64,000 nucleotides of DNA from Vulcanimicrobiota bacterium (GTDB lineage Bacteria; Vulcanimicrobiota; Xenobia; Xenobiales; JADMJV01): NCBI GenBank assembly GCA_023447635.1, contig JAEXNA010000037.1, forward strand, positions 1-64,000. The letters run 5' to 3'. Below, piece by piece: positions 43,754 through 52,807 of the stretch. The translations under genes were made by a program, and so were the position numbers. The notes beneath the pieces are model-generated. The model searched no databases. It worked only from the letters and a program-made list of their open reading frames with translations, and was not told the DNA's origin. How positions within the stretch are numbered: position 1 is the first letter of the stretch; each line of letters starts with the position of its first letter.

Positions 43754-45358
43754 TCAGTAAACCCGGGGTGCCGCCTCGAAAATGTCGATCACTGGACCCA
43801 GGTCCGAGAAGCGGTCGGCCGGGTCCTTGCTCATCATCTTCTGCACCGTGACGATGAGCTCGGGACTCAAGTCCTTGCGGAAGTCGCTGAGCTCCTTGGG
43901 GTCTTGCTGCAGATGCGCGAGCATCACCGACATCGGGTCTTCGCCGGCGTCGAACGGCAGTTGACCGGTGAGCAGCTCGAACGCCATGATTCCGAGCGAG
44001 TAGATGTCCGAAGACGAATCGACCGCGCCCCCGCTGATCTGCTCGGGCGACATATAGTTGGGAGTCCCGAAAGCGTCGCCCGTCCGGGTCAGGTCGTGAC
44101 CGGGGCGGTTGGCTTTGGCCAGGCCAAAGTCCATCAGTTTGATCACGTCGGTGTGAGTGACCATGATGTTGGAAGGCTTGAGGTCGCGATGAACCACGCC
44201 CTTGTCGTGGGCCGTGCGCAAGGCGCGCATGATGGGCAGGAAGATGTGGATGAAGCGCGCCTGGCTCAGCGGACGAACGAAGGTCTCTTTCAGAGTCTGA
44301 CCTTCGATCAGCTCCTGCACCATGAACAGCAGATGCCCGCTCTGTCCCCAGTCGATCAGCTTGACGATGTTGGGGTGAGACAGCGAGGCGCTGACTTCGA
44401 TCTCGCGCAAGAAGCGGGCCCGATACTCGTCCGAACGGGCCAGGTCCTCGTCGATCACCTTGACCGCCACCGCTTCGTCGAGTTCTAACGTCTTCTCGGG
44501 AAGTCCGCGATAGACTTTGCTCATGCCGCCTCGACCGATCCGGGCGGTGATGAAGTAGCCGCCCAGCGACTTCTTCAGCAGCGGATCGGTGTCCGTGATG
44601 ACCGACTCTAGCAGGGTCTTCTTCTGCCACAGTTCGCGCTCGCGTTTGTGGCGGCGGTAGTTGGGCAGCAGTACCATCGGGACGGACAGCACGATAGCCA
44701 GGAACAGGGCATCGAGAGCCAGAGCCAGCGGCGTGCGAAAGCGATGGAGCGCCTTCACTTGCTCCCAGCGGTTGCTCCAGCCGGCGGCCGGCGCCATATC
44801 GATGAAAGGAAGGTCGACCACCTCCTGACCCGGCTTGGCCAGGTTGTTCAAAGGGTACTCCCGGCGCCAGGGCAGATAGCCCGGACGGGTGACCAGCAGA
44901 TGCAGGGAGAGGAACTCTCCTTTGGACAGATCGTAGCGGTCAGCCACCTGCAGTTGGGCAAACCGCCCCTGAAACTGAGGCTTCATTCCCGTCCCCGAGA
45001 CCTGCTCGAACGAGAGCACCGCGTCCGGGGGGTAAGAGTCGAACTTGATCAGGATCTGCTCGCGATAGAGCTTGGTAGGAGTAAAATCGTAGGGGGCCTG
45101 CTCGGCCGCGTTGGCAGGGAGCAGGATGTTCTTGTTCAGAAAACGCGCCTGACGGGCGTAGCCCGGGGCCTTGTAGAGAAGCCGTAGGGACGTCTGCTCG
45201 CCAAAGTCTTCTTCGGAAACGCGAAAAAGATCGGTCGAACGCACCGTCCGTTGAAATCCAGAACGGCTATCGATCACGATCTCGGCAGCAGGCTCGGCCG
45301 GCGCCGACACCATACGCGAAGAATCAGCCCAGACCGGCCCGCCCAAAGGCAGCAGCAA
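43754..45358 (-). CDS. Membrane Ser/Thr kinase with N-terminal extracytoplasmic domain
   Basis: 534 residues as called from a TTG. Residues ~12-205 look extracytoplasmic and beta-rich (DAVLSFEQVSGTGMKPQFQGRF, LHLLVTRPGYLPWRREYPL). A transmembrane helix at ~209-232 leads to a Hanks-type kinase: IGRGGMSKVYRG, Lys300, HRDLKPSN at 390-396, DFG at 410-412, GTPNYMSPEQ. All catalytic residues are present. The start is odd: immediately upstream the same frame reads TAKLVLALGLLLPLGGPVWA, a good signal peptide, yet no ATG, GTG or TTG precedes it within the overlap with the pseudopilin gene. The real start may be non-canonical or the frame slightly altered. Last gene of the pseudopilin operon. Confidence 0.85.
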   Translation of the reverse strand: MLLPLGGPVWADSSRMVSAPAEPAAEIVIDSRSGFQRTVRSTDLFRVSEEDFGEQTSLRLLYKAPGYARQARFLNKNILLPANAAEQAPYDFTPTKLYREQILIKFDSYPPDAVLSFEQVSGTGMKPQFQGRFAQLQVADRYDLSKGEFLSLHLLVTRPGYLPWRREYPLNNLAKPGQEVVDLPFIDMAPAAGWSNRWEQVKALHRFRTPLALALDALFLAIVLSVPMVLLPNYRRHKRERELWQKKTLLESVITDTDPLLKKSLGGYFITARIGRGGMSKVYRGLPEKTLELDEAVAVKVIDEDLARSDEYRARFLREIEVSASLSHPNIVKLIDWGQSGHLLFMVQELIEGQTLKETFVRPLSQARFIHIFLPIMRALRTAHDKGVVHRDLKPSNIMVTHTDVIKLMDFGLAKANRPGHDLTRTGDAFGTPNYMSPEQISGGAVDSSSDIYSLGIMAFELLTGQLPFDAGEDPMSVMLAHLQQDPKELSDFRKDLSPELIVTVQKMMSKDPADRFSDLGPVIDIFEAAPRVY

Positions 45359-45366
45359 GCCCAGCG

Positions 45367-45993
45367 CTAATACGAGTTTCGCAGTGTGTAGCGCCGTTCG
45401 ATGGAAAACTCCCCGATGTTCTGGGCGGTGGATAGCGGCCTCCTCAATTTGAGCTTGAACACCAGTGGCTGTTTATCGAGTTCTGCTCCTCCGAAACTGT
45501 CGGCGACGCTAAACTCCTCGACATCCTCACACATGGTTTTTTCCGCCCCCGAGGTTTCCTTGATCAAGCTGTCAAGTTCCAAGTAAGTCGGCAGATAGGG
45601 AGCGGCTGAAGTCAGGGGTTCGGCGAAAGCAGGAACCTCAGGTGGGTAAGTATCTCGAATCAGCTTCCGCTCCTCCCGTAGCAACCCCCAGCAGACGATG
45701 GTCTTGCTCCAGGTAATGGTCCCGTTACTATTCACGGCATCAGCGGCAGTCATAGAAACGGCGGCGGGTTCTGCGGGTTTCAGAACGACAGATCTAGCAG
45801 AGACCCGCTCTATATCATCTTCCCATCTCCGTACGGCGAAAATCGCGCGTTGCTGCATGTCTACTCTTAATCGCCCGTCCTGAGTTCTGCGCATCGCGGT
45901 AACAAACAAGTCAGTGAGGAGAACGAGAATTACCAGGGCAACGGCACCCACTACCAGCATCTCCAAAACCGTAAAGCCCCGAGGTTTCCTCAT
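45367..45993 (-). CDS. Type II secretion/type IV pilus-like pseudopilin (PulJ-like)
   Basis: 208 residues. A class III signal, RKPRG|FTVLEMLVVGAVALVILVLLTDLFVTAM, has the Gly-Phe cleavage site and Glu5. The mature part has the helix RVDMQQRAIFAVRRWEDDIERV typical of GspJ-type pseudopilins. It overlaps the upstream pseudopilin gene by four bases (ATGA). Base composition in this stretch is visibly more AT-rich than its flanks. Confidence 0.85.
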   Translation of the reverse strand: MRKPRGFTVLEMLVVGAVALVILVLLTDLFVTAMRRTQDGRLRVDMQQRAIFAVRRWEDDIERVSARSVVLKPAEPAAVSMTAADAVNSNGTITWSKTIVCWGLLREERKLIRDTYPPEVPAFAEPLTSAAPYLPTYLELDSLIKETSGAEKTMCEDVEEFSVADSFGGAELDKQPLVFKLKLRRPLSTAQNIGEFSIERRYTLRNSY

Positions 45994-46472
45994 TTAGGCC
46001 GACCCATGAAAAATCCATGATTCCTGACCGTCATTGCGTGAAGAAGAGTCTCGTGAACTGTCTCCTTCACGGAAAGGTTAATTCTATACGTGATGGCAAC
46101 TCGAACTCGGACCAGCGACTGAGAGTCGAATTGATCGACAGCGTGGAAGGTCACTGTTGGAGTGTAGTTCACACCGCCAATCTCTCTAGCCTTGAAGGGC
46201 TCCCTATCCGTCCTGAACCTAAGGTCTGCCAAGGGCAATCCGCTAGAACTTTTGAGCGGTCCTTCAAAATCGGCAAATTCGCTATGCTTCAAATTCGAAC
46301 GTAGGTCCTCAAGTATCGAAGTGGCGAACATGTCCGCCTGAATAACTGTTTCGCTCTGCTTAATCGAGAGATAAGCACCTGGAAAGAGGTTGATGATTGC
46401 CAGGACTGTGACACCTATGAACAGAGACGAGAATATGGTCTCGATCAAAGTGAACCCGTCACGACGATTCAT
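45990..46472 (-). CDS. Pseudopilin (PulI/PilV-like)
   Basis: 160 residues with a prepilin signal MNRRDG|FTLIETIFSSLFIGVTVLAIINLF and the conserved Glu5. The length and a C-terminal beta-type region (TPTVTFHAVDQFDSQSLVRVRVAITYRI) fit GspI/PilV-like minor pseudopilins. Both ends overlap neighbouring genes by four bases, so the operon is translationally coupled. Confidence 0.85.
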   Translation of the reverse strand: MNRRDGFTLIETIFSSLFIGVTVLAIINLFPGAYLSIKQSETVIQADMFATSILEDLRSNLKHSEFADFEGPLKSSSGLPLADLRFRTDREPFKAREIGGVNYTPTVTFHAVDQFDSQSLVRVRVAITYRINLSVKETVHETLLHAMTVRNHGFFMGRPK

Positions 46473-48379
46473 CGGTAGCGCCTCCAGGATACCATTTGCA
46501 TTGGCTTCGCTTCTCCGAGCACCTCAGATAGGTCGAGCGACCAATCCATCGGCACCGCACTCCCGTCGCCGCCGTCAGCTCCCTCCCCGAGCGCTTGCTG
46601 CGCCGTCTCGTGGGAAAAATGGTAACCCGCTTGATTAGCTTCAAAAAGAGCAATGGCGTGGCTCTCCAGGATTTTCAAGTCATCACCGGACAACGTCCTC
46701 CCCTCACTTCGATAGATCTCCTCGAATCTTCTCTGTACGACGAGGACTGCCTCACTGCTCGAATTGACTGTTTGTCCAAATATTTTAAGTCCCAAATCGG
46801 CACCATCGAGCACAAACTTGTCAGGGCCCGAAGTCGTCACCATTTCTGGCCCTCGGGGTCCGTTAATGAAGCGCTTGTACTCACTTCCCACCTTGAACTT
46901 GAACAAGTAGGGTGGTTCGCCAGAAGCACTGCTGGGATTGTAGAAGCTGTTGAGATTCGCGTCTATAACGCTCGTGTCGTAACTGGCCTCGATTGGATGA
47001 CCGTTGAGTGAGTTCGAGCTTGGAACAATGTTGGGAATCTTGAATGGACGTCTTCCCGAGAGTTCTAATCTTGCCAAGTCCTCGACTTGATAAAGCTCTG
47101 TATCCTTTAGGCTTACCTCGCTAGCTTCACCAGCAGCGACAAAAACGCCCGCCAATCGAAGATTCTCAGAACTTAGGTTGCCCTTGGTGTAGATGAGACC
47201 GGCAAACTTAGCCTTGTCGTAACTCCTGCCCCGTAGTGTGATATCCCCATTAGCCACCAGCGCCGCCTGATTGTCCGTAGTGGCTTCACCACCGCCGTTG
47301 ATCGTGATACTGCCGGTTGCGATGATGGCACCCTTCCCTCTAACTCCTCCTGAGCTAACGGACAGGTTGCCGTTCACGTAAAGCACACCGCCTTGCAGGT
47401 TAATTCCATTGTCCACAGTTAGCGTCTCTGTCGAGGGAAGGTCGAAGACATTGTAACCCTTAACCGACAGAGTCCCTGAAGAGCCTGAATTAATAAACTG
47501 CACATCTTTGGGGTCGACGGCTGTCTGCGCCCCCTGCCGCTCTTCCCCATCTGTTAACGGTCTTGGGGTCGCCAGAGGGTCGTACTCCTTTGCATCAAGC
47601 TTAGGGAGTTCGACAGCAGCAGCGTAGAGTCTGGTCTCACCATAAACCTTCGTGTCCTTCTTAATGGTCGCTCCGGACACAGACTGAACATCACCCATGA
47701 TAGTGTTCGTTCCTTCGAGCACCAGTGCATCGTCTCCGAGGTCGCTATTGGTAACCACGTGACCGGGTTGGAGGTCTTCCTTTTTGATCGCCTGACTCAA
47801 GTCATAAGCCGCGTCAGGCCTAATTGCTGCGACCAGTAAGCCTCCATTTGAACGAATAGCCCCACCAGAGGCGATGGAATAGGGAAACTTCGGAATGGAA
47901 ACAACGGCTTCCATCGTTGAAAAGGCTCCCCCAACCTCCGCTCTGGCCACCAGATGCAGGCTCTGCCCTGGTACCGTTTGTTTCGGGTTCGAGCCCTGGG
48001 TCGGACTCTCAGAACGGTTGTTGGTCGAAAAAGGGACTCCAAGCGAAGCGGCTGTCTCGCGATCAAAGCTCAATACACCTCGACTACCCTCGGGGTAGGC
48101 TTCCAAGGCCAGAGTCAATGTCTTGTCGCTATTGATACCGAAGTCTTCGACGCCCAGTCGGGCTTTTTCGATGGCCAGCGCCAGAGTCGCTTCGGCCAGG
48201 TGTTGGGCCTTGCTGTTGTTGGCACTTCGGAAGGAGAGGTTCAGGTGGTTGAAGGCGATGGCGACGACCGTGAAGGCCAGGCTCATCATCAGCGCCACCA
48301 CCATGATCACGGTGGGAAGCGAGGCTCCCGTCGAAGCGGGCTGTGCCGGGCGAACCGACTGGGGTGCGGGACGAATCAT
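46469..48379 (-). CDS. PilX-like membrane protein with polymer-forming beta domain
   Basis: 636 residues. One N-terminal helix (TVIMVVALMMSLAFTVVAIAFNHL) lacks a clear G|F cleavage site, then comes a PilX-like segment SFRSANNSKAQHLAEATLALAIEKA. The middle is a beta-solenoid of bactofilin type: VVTNSDLGDDALVLEGTNTIMGDVQSV, GGVLYVNGNLSVSSGGVRGKGAIIATGSITING, AKFAGLIYTKGNLSSENLRLAGVFVAAG. Comparable proteins lie in type IV pilus and secretion clusters. Probably a tip or surface component. It is the longest AT-enriched gene of the block. Confidence 0.7.
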   Translation of the reverse strand: MIRPAPQSVRPAQPASTGASLPTVIMVVALMMSLAFTVVAIAFNHLNLSFRSANNSKAQHLAEATLALAIEKARLGVEDFGINSDKTLTLALEAYPEGSRGVLSFDRETAASLGVPFSTNNRSESPTQGSNPKQTVPGQSLHLVARAEVGGAFSTMEAVVSIPKFPYSIASGGAIRSNGGLLVAAIRPDAAYDLSQAIKKEDLQPGHVVTNSDLGDDALVLEGTNTIMGDVQSVSGATIKKDTKVYGETRLYAAAVELPKLDAKEYDPLATPRPLTDGEERQGAQTAVDPKDVQFINSGSSGTLSVKGYNVFDLPSTETLTVDNGINLQGGVLYVNGNLSVSSGGVRGKGAIIATGSITINGGGEATTDNQAALVANGDITLRGRSYDKAKFAGLIYTKGNLSSENLRLAGVFVAAGEASEVSLKDTELYQVEDLARLELSGRRPFKIPNIVPSSNSLNGHPIEASYDTSVIDANLNSFYNPSSASGEPPYLFKFKVGSEYKRFINGPRGPEMVTTSGPDKFVLDGADLGLKIFGQTVNSSSEAVLVVQRRFEEIYRSEGRTLSGDDLKILESHAIALFEANQAGYHFSHETAQQALGEGADGGDGSAVPMDWSLDLSEVLGEAKPMQMVSWRRYR

Positions 48380-48389
48380 CCTGGCCTCC

Positions 48390-49535
48390 TTACAAGCTCT
48401 GCAGAACCGACATCATCGGTAACATAGAAGATACCACCAGAATACCGACAATGCCGCCGATCACGAACATCACCATCGGCTCTAGCAGGGCGGTAAAAAT
48501 GTTGAGTTGGTGTTCGACCTCTTCTTCCGCCATCTGGGCGGCGCGGTTGGTCAGGTCCGCCATCGTGCCGGTCTCTTCCCCCGCTTTGAGCAGTTCGTGA
48601 AAGTATCCCCGCAGGTGGGGAATCTTGCGTACCGCCTCAGGGAACGAGGCGCCGTTTTCCAGTCGATACAGCGCCTGCTCGCCAGCTTCTTTATAGGAGT
48701 TGGTACCGACCTCTTCGCCCGCCAGTCGCAGGGCCAACGAGGCCGCGATACCAGCCTCGAGCATGGTCGAGAAAGCTCGCCCGAAACGGGCGGTGATGAT
48801 GCTCTCCGCCAATCGGTTGGTGGCAGGGAAGCGTAAAGCGTTCTCTAGCACCCAGGCCTTGAAGCGCTCCGAGCGGACCGCTACCGGATAGTAGTAGATC
48901 GCGGTACCGGCGGCGGCGGCAAAAAGCAGTTGAAATACGGGGTTGCGGCAGACCATGAAGATGGACTGTACAATCACCGTCAGAGTCGGTAGTTGGGTGC
49001 CCGTCGAGGTGACGGCCAGAAACAGACCATCCATCAGGTAGGGCGGAACAAAGAGCAGAAACACCACGGCCAGCGCCATACACCAGGCCGGATAGGTCAA
49101 CGCGGATTTGATCTTCAGAGCCAGTTCGGCGCTTTTTTCTTCGGCCAGCGCCATCTGCAGCAGCGCGTCGTCCATCTTACCCGTCATCTCGCCCACCCGG
49201 ATCATACGGACGTGATAAGAGCTGAACACCTCGGGGGCCCGGTTGAACACCGCCGTCAAGGAGTGGCCGTGCATGATGTCCCTGGTCATCATGGCAATCA
49301 GCTTTCGAAACTCCAGATTTTCCGTCTGCTGGCTCAGCACGTCGAGGGCGCGCTCGATCGGCACGCCAGCCTTGAATAGCGCAGCCAGGGAGCGAAAGAA
49401 GATCATTCGCTCCTTCGGCGTGGGGGGCCGGATGGGGTCGGGTTGAGACGGGACGGCCTCGGCTTCTACCGACCGGCTTTTCGAAAACAGCGATAAGTCA
49501 GGCGTGTCCGTCCGCGAAGGGGCGGTCGCTGGCAT
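48390..49535 (-). CDS. gspF: Type II secretion/type IV pilus inner-membrane platform protein (GspF/PilC)
   Basis: 381 residues from the ATG at 49535 (AAAGG eight bases upstream); a longer frame lacks a site. Two GspF domains are seen: FFRSLAALFKAGVPIERALDVLSQQ and ITARFGRAFSTMLEAGIAASLALRLAGEE, with membrane helices (LAVVFLLFVPPYLMDGLFL, PMVMFVIGGIVGILVVSSML) and ALTYPAWCMALAVVF. It forms the inner-membrane platform that couples the assembly ATPase to pseudopilins. No GspE ATPase, secretin or prepilin peptidase is in the window. Confidence 0.9.
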   Translation of the reverse strand: MPATAPSRTDTPDLSLFSKSRSVEAEAVPSQPDPIRPPTPKERMIFFRSLAALFKAGVPIERALDVLSQQTENLEFRKLIAMMTRDIMHGHSLTAVFNRAPEVFSSYHVRMIRVGEMTGKMDDALLQMALAEEKSAELALKIKSALTYPAWCMALAVVFLLFVPPYLMDGLFLAVTSTGTQLPTLTVIVQSIFMVCRNPVFQLLFAAAAGTAIYYYPVAVRSERFKAWVLENALRFPATNRLAESIITARFGRAFSTMLEAGIAASLALRLAGEEVGTNSYKEAGEQALYRLENGASFPEAVRKIPHLRGYFHELLKAGEETGTMADLTNRAAQMAEEEVEHQLNIFTALLEPMVMFVIGGIVGILVVSSMLPMMSVLQSL

Positions 49536-49633
49536 ATCTTGGCCTTTCGTGCCCTTCCGGCCCGGCCACCGCCTCGTGTCTTCCGCTCGAGTGCTGGTTT
49601 GGACCGTCGGCTGAGCACCGCTTCCTGGGTCAC

Positions 49634-49663
49634 ATTCTAACAAAATTGTACCGTGATCTCCAA
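49634..49663 (-). promoter_or_regulatory. Candidate sigma70-type promoter of the pseudopilin operon
   Basis: On the minus strand TTGGAG (49658-49663) and TAGAAT (49634-49639) are separated by 18 bases. The start of transcription would be about 90 bases ahead of the gspF ATG. The region is divergent with guaA. Pattern match only. Confidence 0.4.
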
Positions 49664-49761
49664 ACTGTTCTCCGGGATTTTCCCAGCTGACCGGACGGCA
49701 ATTTCTCCCCCCTTATCAATCCGAGGTAGGAAGCCAAACACCTGCTACGAACGCCGGGCGA

Positions 49762-51288
49762 ATGCATAGAGATCGCCAGGTATTGGTTCTAGACTTCGGC
49801 TCCCAGTTCAATCTCCTGATTACCCGCAGGCTTCGCGAACTCGGCGTGTACTCCGAACTCGTCTCTCCTCCCGCCGTGTGGCGCCCGGAAGAGTTCTCGG
49901 ACGTGCGCGCCGTGATCCTATCCGGCGGGCCTCAGAGCGTCTATCAGGAAGGCGCCGCCGGGTTGCCCCAGGGACTGCTGGAGTCAGGACTTCCCGTGCT
50001 GGGGATCTGCTACGGAATGCAGCTACTTTGCCACGAGCTTCAGGGGACGGTCGAGTCCGCTTCTCGTCGCGAGTACGGGCCGGCCCGCCTGAGCAGCGTG
50101 GCCGACCATCCGCTGCTCGAGGGAGTTGCGGTTGGACAGGTCTGCTGGATGAGCCATGGCGACAAGGTGACCCGACTGCCCGAGGGTTTCGGCAGCATCG
50201 CCGAAACCGCCGACAGTCTGGCCGTGGTCGCCCACGCCGAGCGCCACCTTTATGGGTTCCAGTTCCACCCCGAAGTCTCGCACACCGAATGTGGACTGGC
50301 CCTGCTGAAAAACTTCCTGACCCTGGCCGGATGCTCGTTCGACTGGACCGCCAGCCACTTCATCGAAGACGCCGTCGCCGACATCCGAGCCAAGGTCGGC
50401 TCGGCGAAGGTAGCCTGCGCCCTGTCAGGCGGCGTCGACAGCGCCGTCGCTGCAGCCCTGGTTGGCCGGGCGATCGGCGACCAGCTCTCCTGCCTGTTCG
50501 TCGACCACGGCCTGCTACGCCAGGGCGAAGGAGAGCGGGTGATGGAGTTGATGACCGAGGCCGGCTTGAAGGTTCGTCGCCTCGACGTGGAAGACATGTT
50601 CCTCCAGCGCCTGGCCGGGGTCAGCGACCCCGAGCAGAAGCGAAAGATCATCGGGCACGGCTTTATCGAGGCGTTCGACCAGGCGCTGGCGGATGAAGAC
50701 GTCACCTATCTGGTCCAGGGAACACTTTACCCCGACATCGTGGAAAGCGGGACCGGTCACGCCGCGACCATCAAAACCCATCACAACGTGGGCGGACTGC
50801 CGGAAGACATGAAGCTCAAGCTTCTCGAACCGCTGCGCGAACTGTTCAAAGACGAAGTGCGGCGGGTCGGTACGGAACTCGGCCTGCCCGACGCGGTCGT
50901 CCATCGCCAGCCGTTCCCGGGACCCGGCATGGCCGTGCGGGTGCTTGGCCCGGTCAGTAAGGAACGGCTGGATACAGCTCGCGCAGCGGACGCCATCGCC
51001 ACCTCCGAAATCGAAGCCGCCTTGCCCTGGGACCAGCGACCGTGGCAATACTACGCAGCCCTGCTGCCGGTCCGCTCGGTCGGCGTGATGGGAGACGGAA
51101 GGCAGTACGGCGAGACCATCGCTCTGCGAGCGGTTCGCTCGCACGACGCGATGACAGCGGACGTCTATCCCCTGGACTATGCCCTTCTCGAACGGATCGC
51201 CGTCCGCATCGTCAACGAAGTAGACGGCGTCAACCGGGTCGTCTACGACATCACCCCGAAGCCTCCGGGCACGATCGAGTGGGAATAG
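49762..51288 (+). CDS. guaA: GMP synthase (glutamine-hydrolysing)
   Basis: 508 residues with the standard two-part layout. The class I glutamine amidotransferase has GICYGMQ (Cys83) and YGFQFHPEVSHTE (His-Glu). The ATP-pyrophosphatase domain has ALSGGVDSAVAAALV (P-loop), FVDHGLLRQGE, and a C-terminal dimerisation domain QPFPGPGMAVRVLG ending KPPGTIEWE, the usual terminus. It converts XMP, ATP and glutamine to GMP. Monocistronic by appearance. Confidence 0.96.
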   Translation: MHRDRQVLVLDFGSQFNLLITRRLRELGVYSELVSPPAVWRPEEFSDVRAVILSGGPQSVYQEGAAGLPQGLLESGLPVLGICYGMQLLCHELQGTVESASRREYGPARLSSVADHPLLEGVAVGQVCWMSHGDKVTRLPEGFGSIAETADSLAVVAHAERHLYGFQFHPEVSHTECGLALLKNFLTLAGCSFDWTASHFIEDAVADIRAKVGSAKVACALSGGVDSAVAAALVGRAIGDQLSCLFVDHGLLRQGEGERVMELMTEAGLKVRRLDVEDMFLQRLAGVSDPEQKRKIIGHGFIEAFDQALADEDVTYLVQGTLYPDIVESGTGHAATIKTHHNVGGLPEDMKLKLLEPLRELFKDEVRRVGTELGLPDAVVHRQPFPGPGMAVRVLGPVSKERLDTARAADAIATSEIEAALPWDQRPWQYYAALLPVRSVGVMGDGRQYGETIALRAVRSHDAMTADVYPLDYALLERIAVRIVNEVDGVNRVVYDITPKPPGTIEWE

Positions 51289-51619
51289 CGGCGTCTCGGT
51301 AGCCGTGCTGATGGACAAGGAGCGCCACCGCGTCCCCCTCCAACCGGCCTTCCAGGTAAAGCTGAGCCTGCCCCTGGAACACTGGGTGAAGCTGGGAGAG
51401 GTCAGGTAGGGTGCAGCTTCATCTGGGTCAAGGAACGGCTGGTCACCGGGGAGGTACGCCCGCGGACCCGTTCCAGTTCGAGGCAGCTCCAGGTAGAGTT
51501 CCTTCTTGAAGCTTCGCCTCGCCCGCCCGCCGGGGCCCCTGTCCGCAGCAAGTTTGCTGAAGGGAGCCAAGCCAGGGAGAGCAAAGGCGGACCTATCACT
51601 CCAAAACGAAGAAGCGAAC
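51289..51619. other. 331-base stretch between guaA and tyrS with no supported gene
   Basis: No recognised protein gene, tRNA or clear terminator. A 32-codon frame at 51311-51409 has no ribosome-binding site. A stretch near 51455 (gaggtacgcccgcgg) faintly recalls the T-box core ahead of aminoacyl-tRNA synthetase genes but does not match the consensus. It may hold the tyrS leader and promoter. Confidence 0.4.
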
Positions 51620-52807
51620 ATGTCACCTGAAGAACAACTCAAACTGCTCAAGCGCGGTACTGCCGAAATCATCTCCGAGGCCGACCTCCTGGAACGCATC
51701 AAAGAGGGCAAACCGCTGCGCATCAAACTCGGCCTGGACCCCACCGCGCCCCACATCCATCTGGGCTTCGCCGTGGTCCTCCGGAAACTGCGCCAGTTCC
51801 AGGATCTGGGACACCAGGTCGTGCTGCTGATCGGCGACTTCACCGCCCGGGTCGGAGACCCCACCGGACGCAGCGAAACCCGCAAGGTCCTGACCTCGGA
51901 ACAGATCGCCGAAAACGCAGCCACCTATCGCGAGCAGTTCTCCCGTATTCTGGACTCATCCAAAACCGAAGTTCGTTTCAATTCCGAGTGGCTCGGCAGC
52001 ATGAGCTTTGCCGACGTCATCAACCTGGCTGCCAGAACCACGGTAGCGCGGACCCTGGAACGCGACGACTTCGAAAAGCGGCACCGGGAAGGGGTGCCGA
52101 TCGGGCTGCACGAGTTCCTCTACCCCCTGATGCAAGGCTACGATTCCGTGGCCCTGGAGTCCGACGTCGAGATGGGCGGAACGGACCAGAAGTTCAATAA
52201 CCTGATGGGCCGCTCGCTGCAGAAGGACTACGGACAGAAACCTCAGATCGTTTTGCTGATGCCCATTCTTGAAGGCACCGACGGCGTGTTGAAGATGTCC
52301 AAGAGCCTGGGGAACTACATCGGGATCACCGAACCGCCCTCGGAAATGTACGGCAAGGTGATGTCGATCCCGGATGAAATCATGCGTCGCTACTTTGAAC
52401 TGTGTACCGACGTCGACATGGACGAGGTCGACCGTCGACTGAAAGAAGACCACCCGCGTGATACCAAGCGCAGCTTAGCCCGGGAAATTGTAGGAATCTA
52501 TCACGGCGCCGACGCCGCTCGAGCGGCCGATGACGAATTTGTCCGAGTGTTCTCGCAGAAAGGTGTCCCTGACGAGATGCCGTCCGTGGAAGTTCCGCGC
52601 AGCGACCTGGAAGACGGTAGTCTGTTCATCGTCAAACTGCTGATGGCCGCCGGATTGGCTCCTTCGAACAAGGAGGCTCGTCGCAAGGTCGAGCAGGGCG
52701 CTGTTAGCCTGGACGGAGAAAAGGTCGCCCAAATTGCTAATGTCCCCCTCAAGGGAGGCGAGATCCTGAAAGTCGGTCGCCATCACGCCCGAGTGAGCCT
52801 GATTTAG
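51620..52807 (+). CDS. tyrS: Tyrosyl-tRNA synthetase
   Basis: 395 residues from the ATG at 51620, with GAAGAAG upstream. The class I signatures are HIHLG (45-49, the HIGH motif) and KMSKSLGN. GGTDQKFN, used in tyrosine binding, is present (EMGGTDQKFNNLMGR). A C-terminal S4 domain (ASNKEARRKVEQGAVSLDGEKV-like) binds tRNA. It is of the long TyrZ-like/proteobacterial type, judged by RIKLGLDPTAPHIHLGF. Its last 59 bases overlap the convergent ABC gene. Confidence 0.95.
   Translation: MSPEEQLKLLKRGTAEIISEADLLERIKEGKPLRIKLGLDPTAPHIHLGFAVVLRKLRQFQDLGHQVVLLIGDFTARVGDPTGRSETRKVLTSEQIAENAATYREQFSRILDSSKTEVRFNSEWLGSMSFADVINLAARTTVARTLERDDFEKRHREGVPIGLHEFLYPLMQGYDSVALESDVEMGGTDQKFNNLMGRSLQKDYGQKPQIVLLMPILEGTDGVLKMSKSLGNYIGITEPPSEMYGKVMSIPDEIMRRYFELCTDVDMDEVDRRLKEDHPRDTKRSLAREIVGIYHGADAARAADDEFVRVFSQKGVPDEMPSVEVPRSDLEDGSLFIVKLLMAAGLAPSNKEARRKVEQGAVSLDGEKVAQIANVPLKGGEILKVGRHHARVSLI

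Noticed and set aside
51311..51409. A 32-codon peptide after guaA
   Set aside because: No ribosome-binding site and no supporting context.
51440..51619. T-box riboswitch ahead of tyrS
   Set aside because: Only a faint match to the core (gaggtacgcccgcgg) and no recognisable antiterminator/terminator pair; a covariance-model search would settle it.
50515..51924. Open frame of 469 codons antisense to guaA and tyrS
   Set aside because: Composition typical of antisense frames in high-GC DNA and no family motif.
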